A stretch of DNA of 64,000 bases from Solanum dulcamara (GCF_947179165.1 NC_077238.1:76189257-76253256); one strand, 5' to 3'. Shown: positions 1 through 12,211, counted from the stretch's first letter. Notes: generated by a model from the sequence alone, not told the origin. Numbers and translations: made by a program.

Positions 1-1867
1 TATCAGCAAGGAGTTTTAAGGTAGAACCTAATTTACGAATATGGCAACTCATGAATTTAGTCAAGACATCTAGTGGAACTTCAGATGAGCCTTCAAAACC
101 CACATTTCCCAGCAATCGTGCCATCACCTTTTGTGATAATTTTTGTGCTTGCTCTTCACCCAGACATTTCTTACTCCTCTCAGCACCACTCTTTCCAAGA
201 TTTTGATTGCTGCCTTGATCCATGCTAAGGTACTCCGGTCTAATACCAAGCCTCTCAATCATAATAGGGCTCTTCGTCATTATTTGGGGTAAAGTATCTA
301 GAACCCCGTTGAACTCCACTTTCAGGTTCTCTTTCAGTTGACTTGTCCGCAGGACTGCACTATCAGGAACACAATTCATGGCAGACATTGTTTCAGGAAA
401 AAATGGGTTATCGTTATCTAAAATTGAGTTTGATTCCAGGTTTGATCCATCATCCAACATGCCAAAACCAATGTTCTGATCTACTTTAAAAGCTACACGC
501 CGTCTCTTATGATTCTCAACAACTTTAAGATAAAAGGACATCTGTTCAGGTGTTCGCTTTTCTGTTTCCCTGTCACTAAACTGTAACCTATATGATTTAC
601 TTGCTTTGTATTTTTCAAAGAACTGGTTATACCATGTTTCAGGTAAATCATCAAGCTTCAACCTCTGTGACATTGCATCAGCTTCTGACTCGCTATATCT
701 TGATCCAACACCAAAATTTGACTTAGATTGGACCTGAAAATATGTAAGAAATCAGAAAAGGCAGCCAAAAAAAATCATGGATTTTAGAGCAATAGCCATA
801 TCCACGGCTCCACCTTTATTTCTCCCACACCAACCATACAAAATGAAACATTTATCTATACTCCGCCTTCCAGAGAGCTTTTCAGACTTAAGAGAGAGGT
901 GATACATGTAAAAATAATAGTTTCACCCTTTTCCTGTCTCCCTTCCTTCATGAGTCAAAAAACTATTAATTTGTCTAATTGAAAATTCTCCTGTCTCCAT
1001 TCATACTAAGAGTAAGTCATCAACTTCAGAAAAGTGATCCTGTTCCAATTGTGATCTTTTACCCCCAAGGATCATCCTTTACAGAGTTCTTTCAGCATCC
1101 AATGAACTAAATATGAACACTAACATTTTGTTGTAGTTACTGTCTTGCTACTATTTGTTGTTTTTGTTACTTTATGTTATTTCATGTATTTCCTTTTCTA
1201 GACTGCTTCGGTATTTTCCCTTTGAGTGGAGGGCTATCAGAAACAACCTCAATAACTGTGACATAGGAGTAAAGTTTGCCTACACTCTACCCTCCTCGTG
1301 GTGTTGTTGTATGAAAACTACCTACTAAAGTTAATAATTTCACATGAAAGCCAATATTTTTCACCTTAGATAACACAGTGCTTGTACTGGAAACACCTTC
1401 ACGCTGTTGAGCTCCATCTTGCGAACAATTCTCAAGTGTAAAATACACATCATCACCATGCAATTGCAAATCTGCAATCAACAAAACAATTAATCTACAA
1501 AACTCAAAAAAATAAAATAATAAAAACACACATTGCAATTCAAATGCTCGTGAGAGTACGCACAATTTGGATTGAGCTTCGAAATTGCAGAAGCAGTGTG
1601 AATTGACGTCGGCGATTTATCGGATCGGAGGAAGAGAGAAACAGATGATTTATCAAAAAGCAGAGCACGAACACGAAGCTGGAGGTGAATATGAACCCTA
1701 GTTTTTGAATCGTCTGTTCTCATGAAGGAATCCCAAGTAGAAGGAGAAGAAAGGAAGTGAATGAAATTGGTATATAGTGAATCACCGAGCCATGAACGCC
1801 ATATGCCGTGACTCTCAAGTTTCAGAGCTAGCTCGTAACCCCGGCCGTCGTCGCCGAGCAACGCCAT
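1..1867 (-). CDS. Nuclear protein with histone-fold-like C-terminus (partial, 3' end outside window)
   Basis: Three exons on minus: about 1867-1528 (start codon MALLGDDGRG), 1471-1365 and 733-1, running off the window. Exon 2 ends AAG|GTGAAA, exon 3 follows TTTTCAG, and phases agree (1, then 0). The first donor is weak (GTTTTT), so 1528 is uncertain. The readable protein is about 390 residues. The N-terminus (residues 1-70) is a compact conserved-looking segment rich in W, L and S. The middle has a basic KRRR stretch suitable for nuclear import. The last about 60 residues (ARLLGNVGFEGSSEVPLDVL and onward) look like a histone-fold/bromodomain-associated helix-strand-helix, as in TAF or SPT7-type subunits of TFIID/SAGA. 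That assignment is inference from pattern; I do not recognise the gene by name. An upstream in-frame TTG is not used as start. Intron 2 holds a SINE-like repeat. Confidence 0.72.
1190..1313 (-). mobile_element. Solanaceae-type SINE-like repeat in intron
   Basis: Read on minus, the stretch has CAACAACA, GAGGGTAGAGTGTA, then GAGGTTGTTTCTGATAG and a CCCTC(C/G)NCTCAA-like segment. That order is the one I know from a very common short interspersed repeat of Solanaceae introns and flanks. The 5' part and the tail are not clear. It lies in intron 2 of the flanking gene. Confidence 0.45.
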
Positions 1868-2724
1868 TTTTGGGTTTCTCAATTACGGTTCGATGATGAT
1901 CGGTCCGGGTGGGTTTGTTGTCATAATTTGTTTTAGTTTTTTTAATAATAATTTTTAAAATTTACAAATTATTAAAATTTTATCAATGAAAATTTAAACA
2001 CATATGGGACAATTCCAAGGTAACCAAATTAACTCCTCACACACAAATATAAACTTGCACATATGAGTTAAATAGGATATTTGGTCTAGATTTTTGAAAA
2101 GTCAAAAATATTTATTTATTTATTTTTAAAAAGTATGTATTGGATAATTGAAATATTTTATCAACGTTAGAAATAGAATGATGTCTTTGAATAGTAGCAA
2201 AAGCTAAAAAAAAATAGCTGATTTTTTATAATCACTTTTAGAATCTTTGTCAAACAGAAATTGTTGTTCTAATGTTGGTTAAAATAATTTACAAATTGAT
2301 TAGCCAAATACAAATTACAACTCTCCTAAAATACACTTTTTTAAAAAAGAAATTTCATAATCAACTGTCGTTTGAAGCATAATTATCATTTGTAGCTATA
2401 AGTTACCTAACTACGATTCAAAAGCTATTATTTTGGAGTTGTATATGTTCGCTTTGTATATATATTGTATATGTCCTCTCTATATATATTGTATATGTTC
2501 CTTATGTAACTGTTGGATACATTATAATTGTTAGCTCAACCTAGTTATATCAACACATGCAATTTCGTTGGATACACTATATCCCCACTCAAGCAAGATA
2601 TATTGTGCCATGATTTGTATGAGCTGGATTAGCATATATAACACAATTCAATACACCCAAAAATGCCACACAAACTACTCGCATGCATACAGTATATACT
2701 TTACATCCATACAATACACACTTG
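1868..2724. other. AT-rich intergenic DNA upstream of the first gene
   Basis: This holds the promoter side of the minus-strand gene (position 1868 upward). No TATA box stands out. The rest is low-complexity AT-rich sequence with short repeats of TATATATTGTATATGT around 2455-2505. The short open frame at 2568-2750 runs into the hAT-type element and looks non-coding. Confidence 0.5.
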
Positions 2725-3896
2725 CAGGGGCGGATTTAGGTGGAGGTTAAGGGGGTTCGTCGAAAAATTATACTATATATGTAACGTTAAATTTTGATTT
2801 TATGAATATATATATTAAAATGAACCATTTGAAAATAAGTGAAAAACTTAGCTTAGTGGATAATGGGTTTAAAAATTGCTTGTCATGGGCTCAACTCTCA
2901 TGCACAGCAAGCTTTTTTCCCTTTTAAATGCTTTGAAAAATGGAAAGAAGACTTAAATGGGCTTGAATCTTCTTCTCTTTTTTCATTACTTTTTCCCTTT
3001 TGTATATTTCTTCTTTCTAATTTGTCTTTGTTTAATTTATTAGACATATTTTCTTATTTTTTATTTTTTATTCTTCTTATATCTGTTATTCATTTTATTT
3101 CAACGTAACTCTTTTGTCATGTACTAACTTGAATAAACTCTTTAAAAAATAATGAATTATATTAAACTTGAAATTGAGATAGAAATATATATTTTTTTAT
3201 ACAGTAAATTAGATACAATTGAATGAAGAAACTTTAAAATAGTCAATATCCTTTTAACAATATCAATTTAATCGAATTCATGGAATTTCTTACAAAATTG
3301 AACTATATATGAATTAAAAGAAATTGACGATGCCATTTATTTATCTTTTGAATATGCTTATAATATTAGTAACTCTATTCTTACAAACTTTTAGAGAATC
3401 TTGACGATTTTCATAGTAATATATGATTGAATGGATACTAATTAAATATTTTTAAAAAGTGCAAAATAAAGTAAAACATTACAAAATAAAATTATAAAAA
3501 GCACAAAACAATTTAAGAATGTTCGATGTAGTAAGGTAAAAGTAGGAAGAAATGTTTGATGCGGTATAATAAAATAAGTTAAATTTAACGGGTTGAGGTA
3601 AGGTAAGTGTTTTTCTTCCCCATCTCGCTCCCTTTTTTATCCTTTAATTTTCACATGTTTTAGGAATTAACTTATGTAATACAGCCGATCCATTAAAATT
3701 ATTCTTATCAGTGTATCTTTGTTCTAAGTATCTTTGATTAATTTGATGTTTACTTTTTTGAACAAATGAAATACCTATGGTTGCTTATACAAAGAGCATG
3801 CCGAGGGGCTACTACACGTACCGCGCACTTGCACTACTACTTGAGCTTTTTCTCTATACTTTAAACCCCCGAACAAAAATCTCGGCTCCGCCACTG
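2725..3896 (+). mobile_element. hAT-type non-autonomous element, 1172 bp
   Basis: The left end is CAGGGGCGGATTTAG and the right end, read on minus, is CAGTGGCGGAGCCGAG. The element is flanked by a perfect 8-bp duplication CACACTTG (2717-2724 and 3897-3904), as expected of hAT transposition. No transposase is visible inside; the 81-residue hydrophobic open frame at 2863-3108 has no recognisable domain. A tRNA-like stretch with A-box-like TAGCTTAGTGG lies near 2850-2905. The perfect duplication suggests a fairly recent insertion. Confidence 0.85.
2850..2906 (+). promoter_or_regulatory. tRNA-like A/B-box module inside hAT-type element
   Basis: TAGCTTAGTGGATAATGGG resembles a Pol III A box and GGCTCAACTCTC, about 40 nt downstream, a degraded B box. 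Similar modules occur in the elements at 17545 and 21709, in the same orientation relative to the CAG(G/A)GGCGGAT end. Function is not shown. Confidence 0.4.
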
Positions 3897-3904
3897 CACA
3901 CTTG

Positions 3905-4985
3905 TATATGTTATCATATTTGAGTGTATCATATTTGTAATTTATGAGATACACATGTATCATTACAAAAAAGCACCCAATCATTACTACAAAATACTTG
4001 TATATTGTTGTATTTGAGTGTATTACACTTATATTTTATGAGATACATCTATATTATTACTTATATTTTATGAGATACATTTAAATTATTACTAAAAATC
4101 ACCTAACCTAGTTGTATCCACGCGGTGGAAATGGCCTTCCCAAGAATCCAACTCGAGTCGGGGTCAACATAAAATGAAGGGGACAATCTTAATTTTGTGT
4201 TGATTTTGTCAATTTATTGGGTTGTGAGCAAAGGAAAGAAATGTCACTATATTTAATAGTATAAAAAATATCAACATACATTTGAAAAAGACGATGAGGG
4301 ACGATACATTTCACAATTCCATTAGAGATACATGGAGGGGGAAACAATTTCTCAAGAAATCCAAAATAGGTAAGTAAAACCAAAGCAAGCTTCAATTCCA
4401 TATCTACAATTGTAAATTCAATCAACAAAGTTTTGAACATTTTTTATATGATATGAATCACATTAGATGAATACATTGCAATACATGGACAAAAAGATCA
4501 AAGATCTCTCCAATTCACAAGACAACGGCGGAAAAAAAGAAAGAAGAAGAAGAAGAAGAAAAAGCCATAGGAGGATATTGATTTTAGTGTGAAAATTGAT
4601 CCATAATATGCAAATCTCTAAAATCGTCAATGAAACAGTGCTTCGTGATGAAGGATGAGATTATAAAGTGAAAAATCGAACTCTTATCAACGAGGTAAAA
4701 TTTCATATAACTAACCAACTGAGCTACTCAAATTTCCTATATAAGTTTGTCTGGTTAGATAAAAGAAAAAATAAGCAATTTTTGAAAGATCAGCCAAACA
4801 TACTATAGTTGACTGTCATTGGGCTGGTTAATTAGAATAGCCCATGGTAAGGAAGATCAGATTAAAAGAGTTTGGTCCACTTATACATAAGGTTCACATT
4901 TATCAAATAGTAAGTTGTTGAGATTGCATTTTACTAGTATGAGATTAGTACATAAAAATAAGTAAACTTTACCTAAATTCCATAA
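3905..4985. other. Intergenic DNA before the KI-MULE
   Basis: AT-rich DNA with repeated TTTTATGAGATACAT motifs near 4030-4090 and a (GAA)n tract near 4545-4562. No gene is supported; the open frame at 4189-4440 lacks any domain. Confidence 0.5.
4500..4735 (-). mobile_element. tRNA-derived SINE-like sequence
   Basis: On minus, GAGTAGCTCAGTTGGTTAG (about 4731-4713) matches a Pol III A box and GAGTTCGATTTTTC, roughly 40 nt downstream, a B box. Further down a T/C-rich tract with TTC repeats (about 4562-4530) may be the tail. The body does not fold as a full tRNA (no clear acceptor stem or anticodon arm), so a tRNA-derived SINE fits better than a tRNA gene. Ends are approximate and no target duplication was found. 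Confidence 0.4.
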
Positions 4986-5059
4986 TGGAAAAGTCTAATT
5001 ACTATACATCCCTCATTGTAGCAAAATTACCCGATATCCCCTTTTTTTCAACTTTTCTG

Positions 5060-5690
5060 ATACATTAGTGATGTATCTGATACATCAATTATCTAATGAG
5101 TAATTAATGAAGATCATCTATTTATGGATAGTATCTTAATATAAGGGATGATTGGTTCTTTAAATCAATTACTGATCTAATTAATTGAATTAATTTGGTT
5201 AAAAAAATAACGGTTGTGTACTTGAAGATTCAAGCCAAAAAACAGAGCATAAATTCAAACCAACTACGATTTCAATTTTTTTCAGTTTTGGTGATACATG
5301 AGTTATGTATCTGATACATCAATTGTTAACAAAAGCAATTGTTATGTCCATGAAGATTCAAGCCAAAAAAATAGAGCGTCGTCTCGAATGGAAAAAACAG
5401 AGCATCAATTCATACCGAAGTTGATTTCAATTATTTTTTCACTTTTGCTGATACATAAGTTATGTATCTGATACATAACTTTAGCTATAGAATAGGTAAT
5501 GCACATCAGCTATTTATGGATAGAAGATTGATATAAGGTATGATTGGCTCTTTATATCAATTACTGATCTAATTAATGAGATTAATTGGTTAAAGAAGGC
5601 GACAGTTATGTACATGAATTTTGAAGCCAAAAGTCAGAGCATCGACTCCAAGGAAAACAACAGAGCATCAATTCAAAGCAAACTTCGCGT
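5060..5690. repeat. 392-bp direct duplication at the KI-MULE left side
   Basis: TTTATGGATA followed by a TATAAGG-ATGATTGG block occurs at 5121 and again at 5513, an offset of 392 bp. The surrounding ATGTATCTGATACAT, AAGATTCAAGCC and ACAGAGCATCAATTC motifs are also repeated. The second copy runs into the start of the transposase gene. Confidence 0.65.
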
Positions 5691-5707
5691 TTCATCAATT
5701 AATTGAT

Positions 5708-8700
5708 ATGAATATCCCGATACTACAGAGATATTCTGGAGTTTGGCAATCCGATATTACTTATGAACAATACAAAAGTGATGGAATCGTTGTCGGTGAT
5801 AATGTATCTTACTCAAATCTAAAAGCAGCAATCGCTGCTGAATTGAGTGTGGATGAATCAGAGAAAAAAATTGAAATCCGATACATAGTTGAAGGTAACT
5901 CGTCGCCAATATATATTCGTAATGATATGGGTGTTAATCTTTACATAGAGTTGAAGAAGAAAGAGCCTGGTTTCGTAAATTATCCCCTGTTCATATCAAG
6001 CTCTGATATAAAAAGATGTGAGATAAAATCATTCGACAGTACATCTGGAGCAATCGTTTGTGCCGAATCAAACGCGAATGAGTCCCACATTTTTGGTTTA
6101 GAAGAATCTGGTAATGTCGCAAATTGTTATATAGCAGAATTGGATTTGACAAACTACATAGCTGATACAAATGGTGCGGAAGTGAAGGAGAATCAATTCG
6201 ATAAGGATAAAGCAACTCTAGTTGATGTAATGGCCAAATACAAAATCAATAATGAATTTAATTTCAAGGTTAAAAGATCCGACAGTAAAAGGTATGCGCA
6301 TATTCTGTATTTGGAAATTTTGATGTTGGATATTATCCAACAGTATGTATCAGATACATATGAATGTGTGTATCTGATACATTCTTAAAAAAAATTATTT
6401 TTCCTGTCATGATACATCAAAACTCCATTTCTGCAACTCAGTTAAAAAATGATAATAATGCTGTCAGTATGTATCAGATTCATATGACTCTATGTATCAG
6501 ATGTTTTTTTTTCCATAATACATACAAAGAAGCATGTATCGAGTATATGGGTTGACACACTTCCTATCAGTATGTCACTTTATTTATTCATATTATATAT
6601 GAAAAAATATTAGTATGATACATGTCATTTTTTTTATACAAATGCAGTTATGTGTTAGTATGCCTTTCAGACGGCTGTTGTTGGAGAATGAAAGCTTCAT
6701 GTTGGAAAAAATCCGATATATTCAAAGTTAGATATTTCAATAGTGAACACTCATGTGCACTGAGAGATAGGATTTTCAACAAAGTTCATGCTACAAAGGC
6801 TTTTGTTAGTGCATTCACAGCACCTAAATTGGTTAATCATAAGAGAATTCTCACCCCTAATAATATACGAGAGGATATTAAATCAGCTTATGGAATTGAT
6901 ATTACATATCAACAGGCATGGCGTTCAAAAGAGCATGCTTTGGATATGTTAAGGGGAAAACCTGCTGATGGATATAGACAGCTGCCTGTATACATACATA
7001 TTCTAAAAACCGTATATCCAAATTCGTACATAAGTATGCATAAGTCATCAACTGATGAGTTCATGTATTTGTTCATAGCTTTAAGGCCCTTGATGAGGGG
7101 GTTTCAGTTTTGTCGACCAGTAGTTGTTGTTGACGGTGCGCATCTTGATGGACCTTATAAAGGGACGTTTGTATCAGCTAGCACACTTGATGGGGCAGGT
7201 ATTACTTTCTTATACTGTTTCTTATTGAATAACAGTGTGTCATCTCATTTTTCACATTTGTTGTGATTCAGATAAATTCTAATAACTATTGTAATGCTAT
7301 TATTGATTTGTTAGGTTGCATATTGCCGTTGGCGTATGGTATTGTTGATACGGAAAATGATGCATCATGGACGTGGTTTTTTCAGAATTTCAAGAATGCA
7401 TTTGGTGAGAGGGACAATATGTGTGTTGTATCAGATAGGAACGAAAGCATAATCAAGAGTGTAAGCATGGTATTTCCCAATGCTCCTCATTTTGCATGCA
7501 TATGGCATATATGGAAAAATGTGTGTACTAAATACAGAAGGAGGAAAGCTGTACTAAGTGACATCTTCTATTCAATGGCCAAGGCATACCGAAAAGATGA
7601 AGTCGATAAATTAATGGCCAAAGTTGAAAGAATCGATCAACGGGTGGCACAATATTTTAAAAATGCAGGATACGAAAAGTGGTCAAGGGTTCATGCCACT
7701 GTCAACAGGGGTAGAATGATGACTTCTAACATCGCAGAATATATCAATGGATGTCTTGTTGAAGCACGAGAGCTGCCTATAATTGACTTTTTGGAGCAAA
7801 CGAGAATGTTATTTGGTTCTTGGAACTGTAAAAATAGGGAAATAGCATCTTATACAAAACATACTTTGGGTAGAAAATTCGAAGATATCCTAGTTTCAAA
7901 CACGATCAAGTGTTCGAGAATGAAGGTACACGATGCATACTGTGTTCGAGAATGAAGGTACACGATGCATACTTTCTGATACATATATACTGATACATCA
8001 GTTCTGGTACACGATACATACTTTCTGATACATATATACTGATACATCAGTTTTGATACATCATTTCTGTAATTGATACATACTTTCTGATACATATATG
8101 TTAAATTTATTTCTTGGTGGTTGCTGATTCATCAGTTATGTATAACATGTGCTAATTAAATAATGAAACATCAATTATGATACATAAGTTCTACATTTGA
8201 TACATAAGTTCTGATACATATATGTAAAGATTATTTTTCTTCAGGCTGTTGATTAATCAGATATGCATAACATGTTCTAAATATATACTGATACATCAGT
8301 GTAGATACATTAGTTGTGTAGATGATACATAAGTACTAATAGATATATGTGAAGTTTATTTATATCAGTTTGTTGCTAAGTCATTTAGGTATAGCCTGTG
8401 CTCATTGTACACTGATATATCAATTCAGATACATCAAATGTGTAGTTGATACATAAGTACTGAAACATATAAACATAATATGTTCTAAATATATACTGAT
8501 ACATCAGTTTTGATACATCATTTTTGTAATTGATACATACTTTCTGATACATATATGTGAAATTTATTTCTTGGTGGCTGCTGATTCATCAGTTATGTAT
8601 AACATGTGCTAATTAAACAATGAAACATCAATTATGATACATAAGTTCTACATTTGATACATAAGTTCTGATACATATATGTGAAGATTATTTTCCTTCA

Positions 8701-9592
8701 GGCTGTTGATTAATCAGTTATGCATAACATGTTCTAAATATATATTGATACATCAGTGTAGATACATTAGTTGTGTAGATGATACATAAGTACTAATAGA
8801 TATATGTGAAGTTTATTTATATCAGTTTGTTGCTTCGTCATTCAGGTATAACCTGTGCTCATTATACACTGATATATCAATTCGGATACATCAAATGTGT
8901 AGTTGATACATAAGTACTGAAACATATAAACATAACATATTTTAAATATATACTGATACATCAGTTCTGATACATCATTTCTGTAATTGATACATACTTT
9001 CTGATACATATATGTGAAATTTATTTCTTGCTGGCTGTTGATTCATCTGTTATGTATATCCTGTGATAATTATTACCCTTTTACATCAGTTCTGATACAT
9101 AGTTTTGTATGTGAGGAAGGAGTACTGATACATATATTTGAAATATAATTCCTGCAGGTTGTTGCTTCATCAGACTATCTTTATTATGTTTACGAATTAG
9201 GTATAAGATACATTGTGTGTCTAGAGAGAAAAACATGCACTTGTGGTAGATTTCAACTAGACGAGATACCATGTCCACATGCAATTGCAGTGTTGAAGAG
9301 CAAGAACATTACTGACCTGCATCCATACTGTTCTGATTACTACAAACCAGAGGCGTTGGCAAATACTTATGAATTACCAATGGTTTCAATGCCAGAAAAG
9401 AAAGACTGGACTGCTCCGAAGGAAATTTTGGAAGAATATGTCTTGCCGCCAATATACAAAAGGATGCCAGGAAGACCAAAGAAAGGGAGAAAAAAGTTCG
9501 CTAGTGAGAATATAACAAGTAGCACAAATTCTTGTGGACGTTGTGGCCACGAAGGCCACAACAGAAAGACTTGTAATTTCATTCCTAAATAG
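5708..9592 (+). CDS. MULE transposase (MURA/MuDR type), apparently intact
   Basis: Four exons: 5708-6291, 6648-7198, 7315-7925, 9158-9592. All junctions are GT-AG with matching phases, giving 726 residues without a stop. It should catalyse cut-and-paste transposition of this element in the nucleus. The N-terminus holds the MuDR plant-transposase region. The MULE catalytic domain has VVVVDGAHL (first Asp, exon 2), CVVSDRNES (second Asp, exon 3), CIWH and a later conserved-place Glu near AEYINGCLVEARELP. Exon 4 carries a SWIM zinc finger (CTCGRFQLDEIPCPHA) and a CCHC knuckle (CGRCGHEGHNRKTC) near the end. Start at MNIPILQRYSG, the usual beginning for such proteins; an upstream ATG in frame at 5621 would add a repeat-derived extension. 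The last intron is packed with 457-bp repeats. Whether it is expressed is unknown. Confidence 0.85.
7910..7973 (+). repeat. 32-bp tandem duplication over a splice donor
   Basis: The unit GTGTTCGAGAATGAAGGTAC and 12 more bases occurs at 7910-7941 and 7942-7973 without change. It contains the exon 3 donor AAG|GTACAC, so two identical donors lie 32 bp apart (after 7925 and after 7957). Only the first keeps the frame; reading into the second copy meets TGA. Confidence 0.9.
7960..9130 (+). repeat. 457-bp tandem repeat array in transposase intron 3
   Basis: The anchor TCATTTCTGTAATTGATACA recurs at 8061, 8518 and 8975, exactly 457 bp apart, with high identity over the unit. The unit itself is built from shorter GATACATCAGTT, GATACATAAGT and ACATATATGTGAA blocks. 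About 2.4 copies are present and they fill the intron. Confidence 0.9.
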
Positions 9593-10370
9593 ATATAATG
9601 TTTGTGGTATCTCGGTATACATTCTATTTGAATCATATAATAATATCTATTTTTATATTTTATATTTGAGTTTGACACGTGACATAAATATAAAAATCTT
9701 TTTTCAGTTGATATGTATCAAGGTTAGTACATTTTATTGCTACAATTTTTTTTAAAATAAAATACAGGATGTCCATCGGTTCTCCTTGACTTGGATTAAT
9801 GAAATCTCACATGGTTTATTTTTTGGATCGTTATTTTCCCAAACATAAACATTCTTGTCTTTTCGACAACCATAATTACACAAGAGTTGTGGGTGATACA
9901 TAACATCTTATTTGATATAGGTTGTAGATTATCATATGCAGTAAATATTGATAAATGCGAATCTGATACATAAGCAAGATGTATCATAAACGTTAAATCT
10001 TGAGACATGGAATTCTTATGCAAGAAAATAATGTATCGGAATCATTAAACGTTGAGAAATGAGAATCTGATACATGTGCATAATGTATCATAATAAATAA
10101 ATCTTGATTCATGAAAATCTCATACACATATAATATGTATCAGAATTCACAAAATGTGACACTTATGAATATTATACTCGATACAAGTTTGATACAGTAG
10201 AATATAAAACATAAACTTTGATTTTATATTCGAGTTTGACACCAGAGAAAAACATACTAAATCTGATATATGGAAATATTAAAACATACTAAATTTGATA
10301 CATTACAGTTTATGTATCAGATACATTAAAAGTAGCAGAAACACTTAAAATGTTTACTATCAAAAAAAAA
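9593..10370. other. Spacer between the two convergent KI-MULE genes
   Basis: Holds the 3' regions of both genes, many ATGTATCA/TGATACAT motifs and a decayed copy of the protease terminal exon (9768-9890). Confidence 0.6.
9768..9890 (-). pseudogene. Decayed duplicate of the ULP-like terminal exon
   Basis: On minus this stretch reads NYGCRKDKNVYVWENNDPKN and resembles the end of the real last exon (RYGCQKAMDGYVSDNDDPKK). DNA similarity runs from about 9768 to 9890 against 10371-10490. No splice signal or full exon is present. It is probably a leftover of a local duplication about 600 bp long. Confidence 0.7.
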
Positions 10371-12211
10371 CTATTGGACATCAATCAGTTCTCCTTGGCT
10401 TGGAGAGATGTCTCTCCTAGGTTTTTTTGGATCGTCGTTATCGCTAACATAACCATCCATGGCCTTCTGACAACCATATCTCCATAAGAGTGCGACATAT
10501 CTTGAACGGAAGAATTCAGCGTTTAGTCCAGTATTTGGAATAGAAATTCTATCACTAAGATATTCAGCAATAATGGCCAGAAAAACTCCACAATCCCTGC
10601 AAAGAAAGGAATACACAAGTTTAAAAAAAGTAAAATTGACATATGAATGATTTAGGTATACATAATTGCTAATACTCACAAGCTGTCACTCCCCTGTTGC
10701 GCAATTCCTTCAACATACTCAACTGCAAATGGGTGTTGTGGTTCAAGCATGTTACCGGTTGATTTGTCCTTGTATGAATCAAGAGACGACCAATCAGTAC
10801 GTTCGTTGTTGTCAAAGAAACCACTGTCTTACAGGTATGTTGGTAGCATTGCTGCTATCTTTTGGATCTCTAGGGAAGGGTTGCTACTTCTTCGTCTAGG
10901 CGATGAATCATACACACGTATCAACCTCTCTTTCAACACAACTACCGCAAGAACCCAATGAAAATCCCTGTCGCAGTTTACTGGAATGTATACCTCATCT
11001 ACCAAATGCCAGGGCAAACCGGCTGGTATTGAGAAACCTCTTATTATGTTCTTCACGGATCTCTCGTGATGAGCTGTAACAGTGGCCCTTGCCATATCTT
11101 CTTGTGTAGAAATGTTAGGTGAAAGGTGATAGTAGCGTGTGTGTGCATATTCGATGTAAATTTTGAAAATGCAGTTTGTCGTTGTGTATCGATACTGATT
11201 GCTCAACTGCATCTTCGATTTCTTCCGAAGGTAGTAAAATATTACATCGATGTGCTGCACATTTTAAGAAAGTATTAGTTATATAACAACTAGCATCATG
11301 TATCAGATTATGTATGTATTAGATACATTGATCTATGTATGTATCAGATACATTAATCTGTATGTATCAGGTAGTAAGTATGAGTTGTATCATATTATTT
11401 ATGATGAAATTTTTACCTCATCGTTCCAGCATCTGTTCGGCTGTGACATTAGGTAGAACCAGTTCTTATCTTTAGGAAATGCCACTACAAAGTCTATTTT
11501 TTCAAAGCCGAATGAAGAGCACTTAGATCTGTAATGATCCTCCTTCGAATTCCTGAATGGAAGCTTGTAGTTTAATAACATAACAAATATAATACACAAC
11601 TTGTATGGGTATAAGTTGAATATATCATACTTACTTGTTGCCATGCGATTTTAGTAGTCCTTTATCTATCCATTGAGAGTAGTCTGTGACAAGCTCGGAT
11701 GGGGGATGATAGCATATACCAAAACCTTCAAAAGGGTGTGTCTGATGCATAACAGCTGACAAATTTTCCTTTCCCTTTTCACTCGATCCAAAGTTTGAAA
11801 GATACGGCGACTGTAAGATCTTCGAAGGAATCCTGCTTCTTCGAAATGGTGTCTTCGCATCGTCCGATAATACATTGGCTTTTGATGGAAGAGTGGTTGG
11901 TAGCTGGCTATCGCGTAATAGACATTCATCCTGAACTTGCTCGTGACTAACAGCTGTCAATGGCATGGCTGGTAATAGAAGTTCGTATATTAGAGCATCT
12001 ATCACATCCAGAGTTTCGGTCGAAAATGGTGCTGAAGTATTGGATTCCGATGTGCTTGGTTTGATTTTTTCTTTTTCAATCTCCTCAACTTGCTCTTCTA
12101 CTTTGTCAGTTTTATCATCGGCTACTCTTCCATCCTTCTTTCCAGTGTTCTACACGTAATGTATAACGTCGTTAAAAAACTTAATAATGTTGACTTTATC
12201 TCAGAAATGTA

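Noticed and set aside
4660..4735. A tRNA gene on minus
   Set aside because: A and B boxes are present but no acceptor stem or anticodon arm can be formed; called SINE-like instead.
5621..5707. Longer transposase start at 5621
   Set aside because: The extra residues come from the 392-bp repeat and do not resemble the family N-terminus; MNIPILQ at 5708 fits better.
7917..9110. Regularly spaced short repeats resembling a CRISPR array
   Set aside because: The repeats are intronic, AT-rich, and form a 457-bp higher-order unit with no unique spacers; the DNA is plant nuclear.
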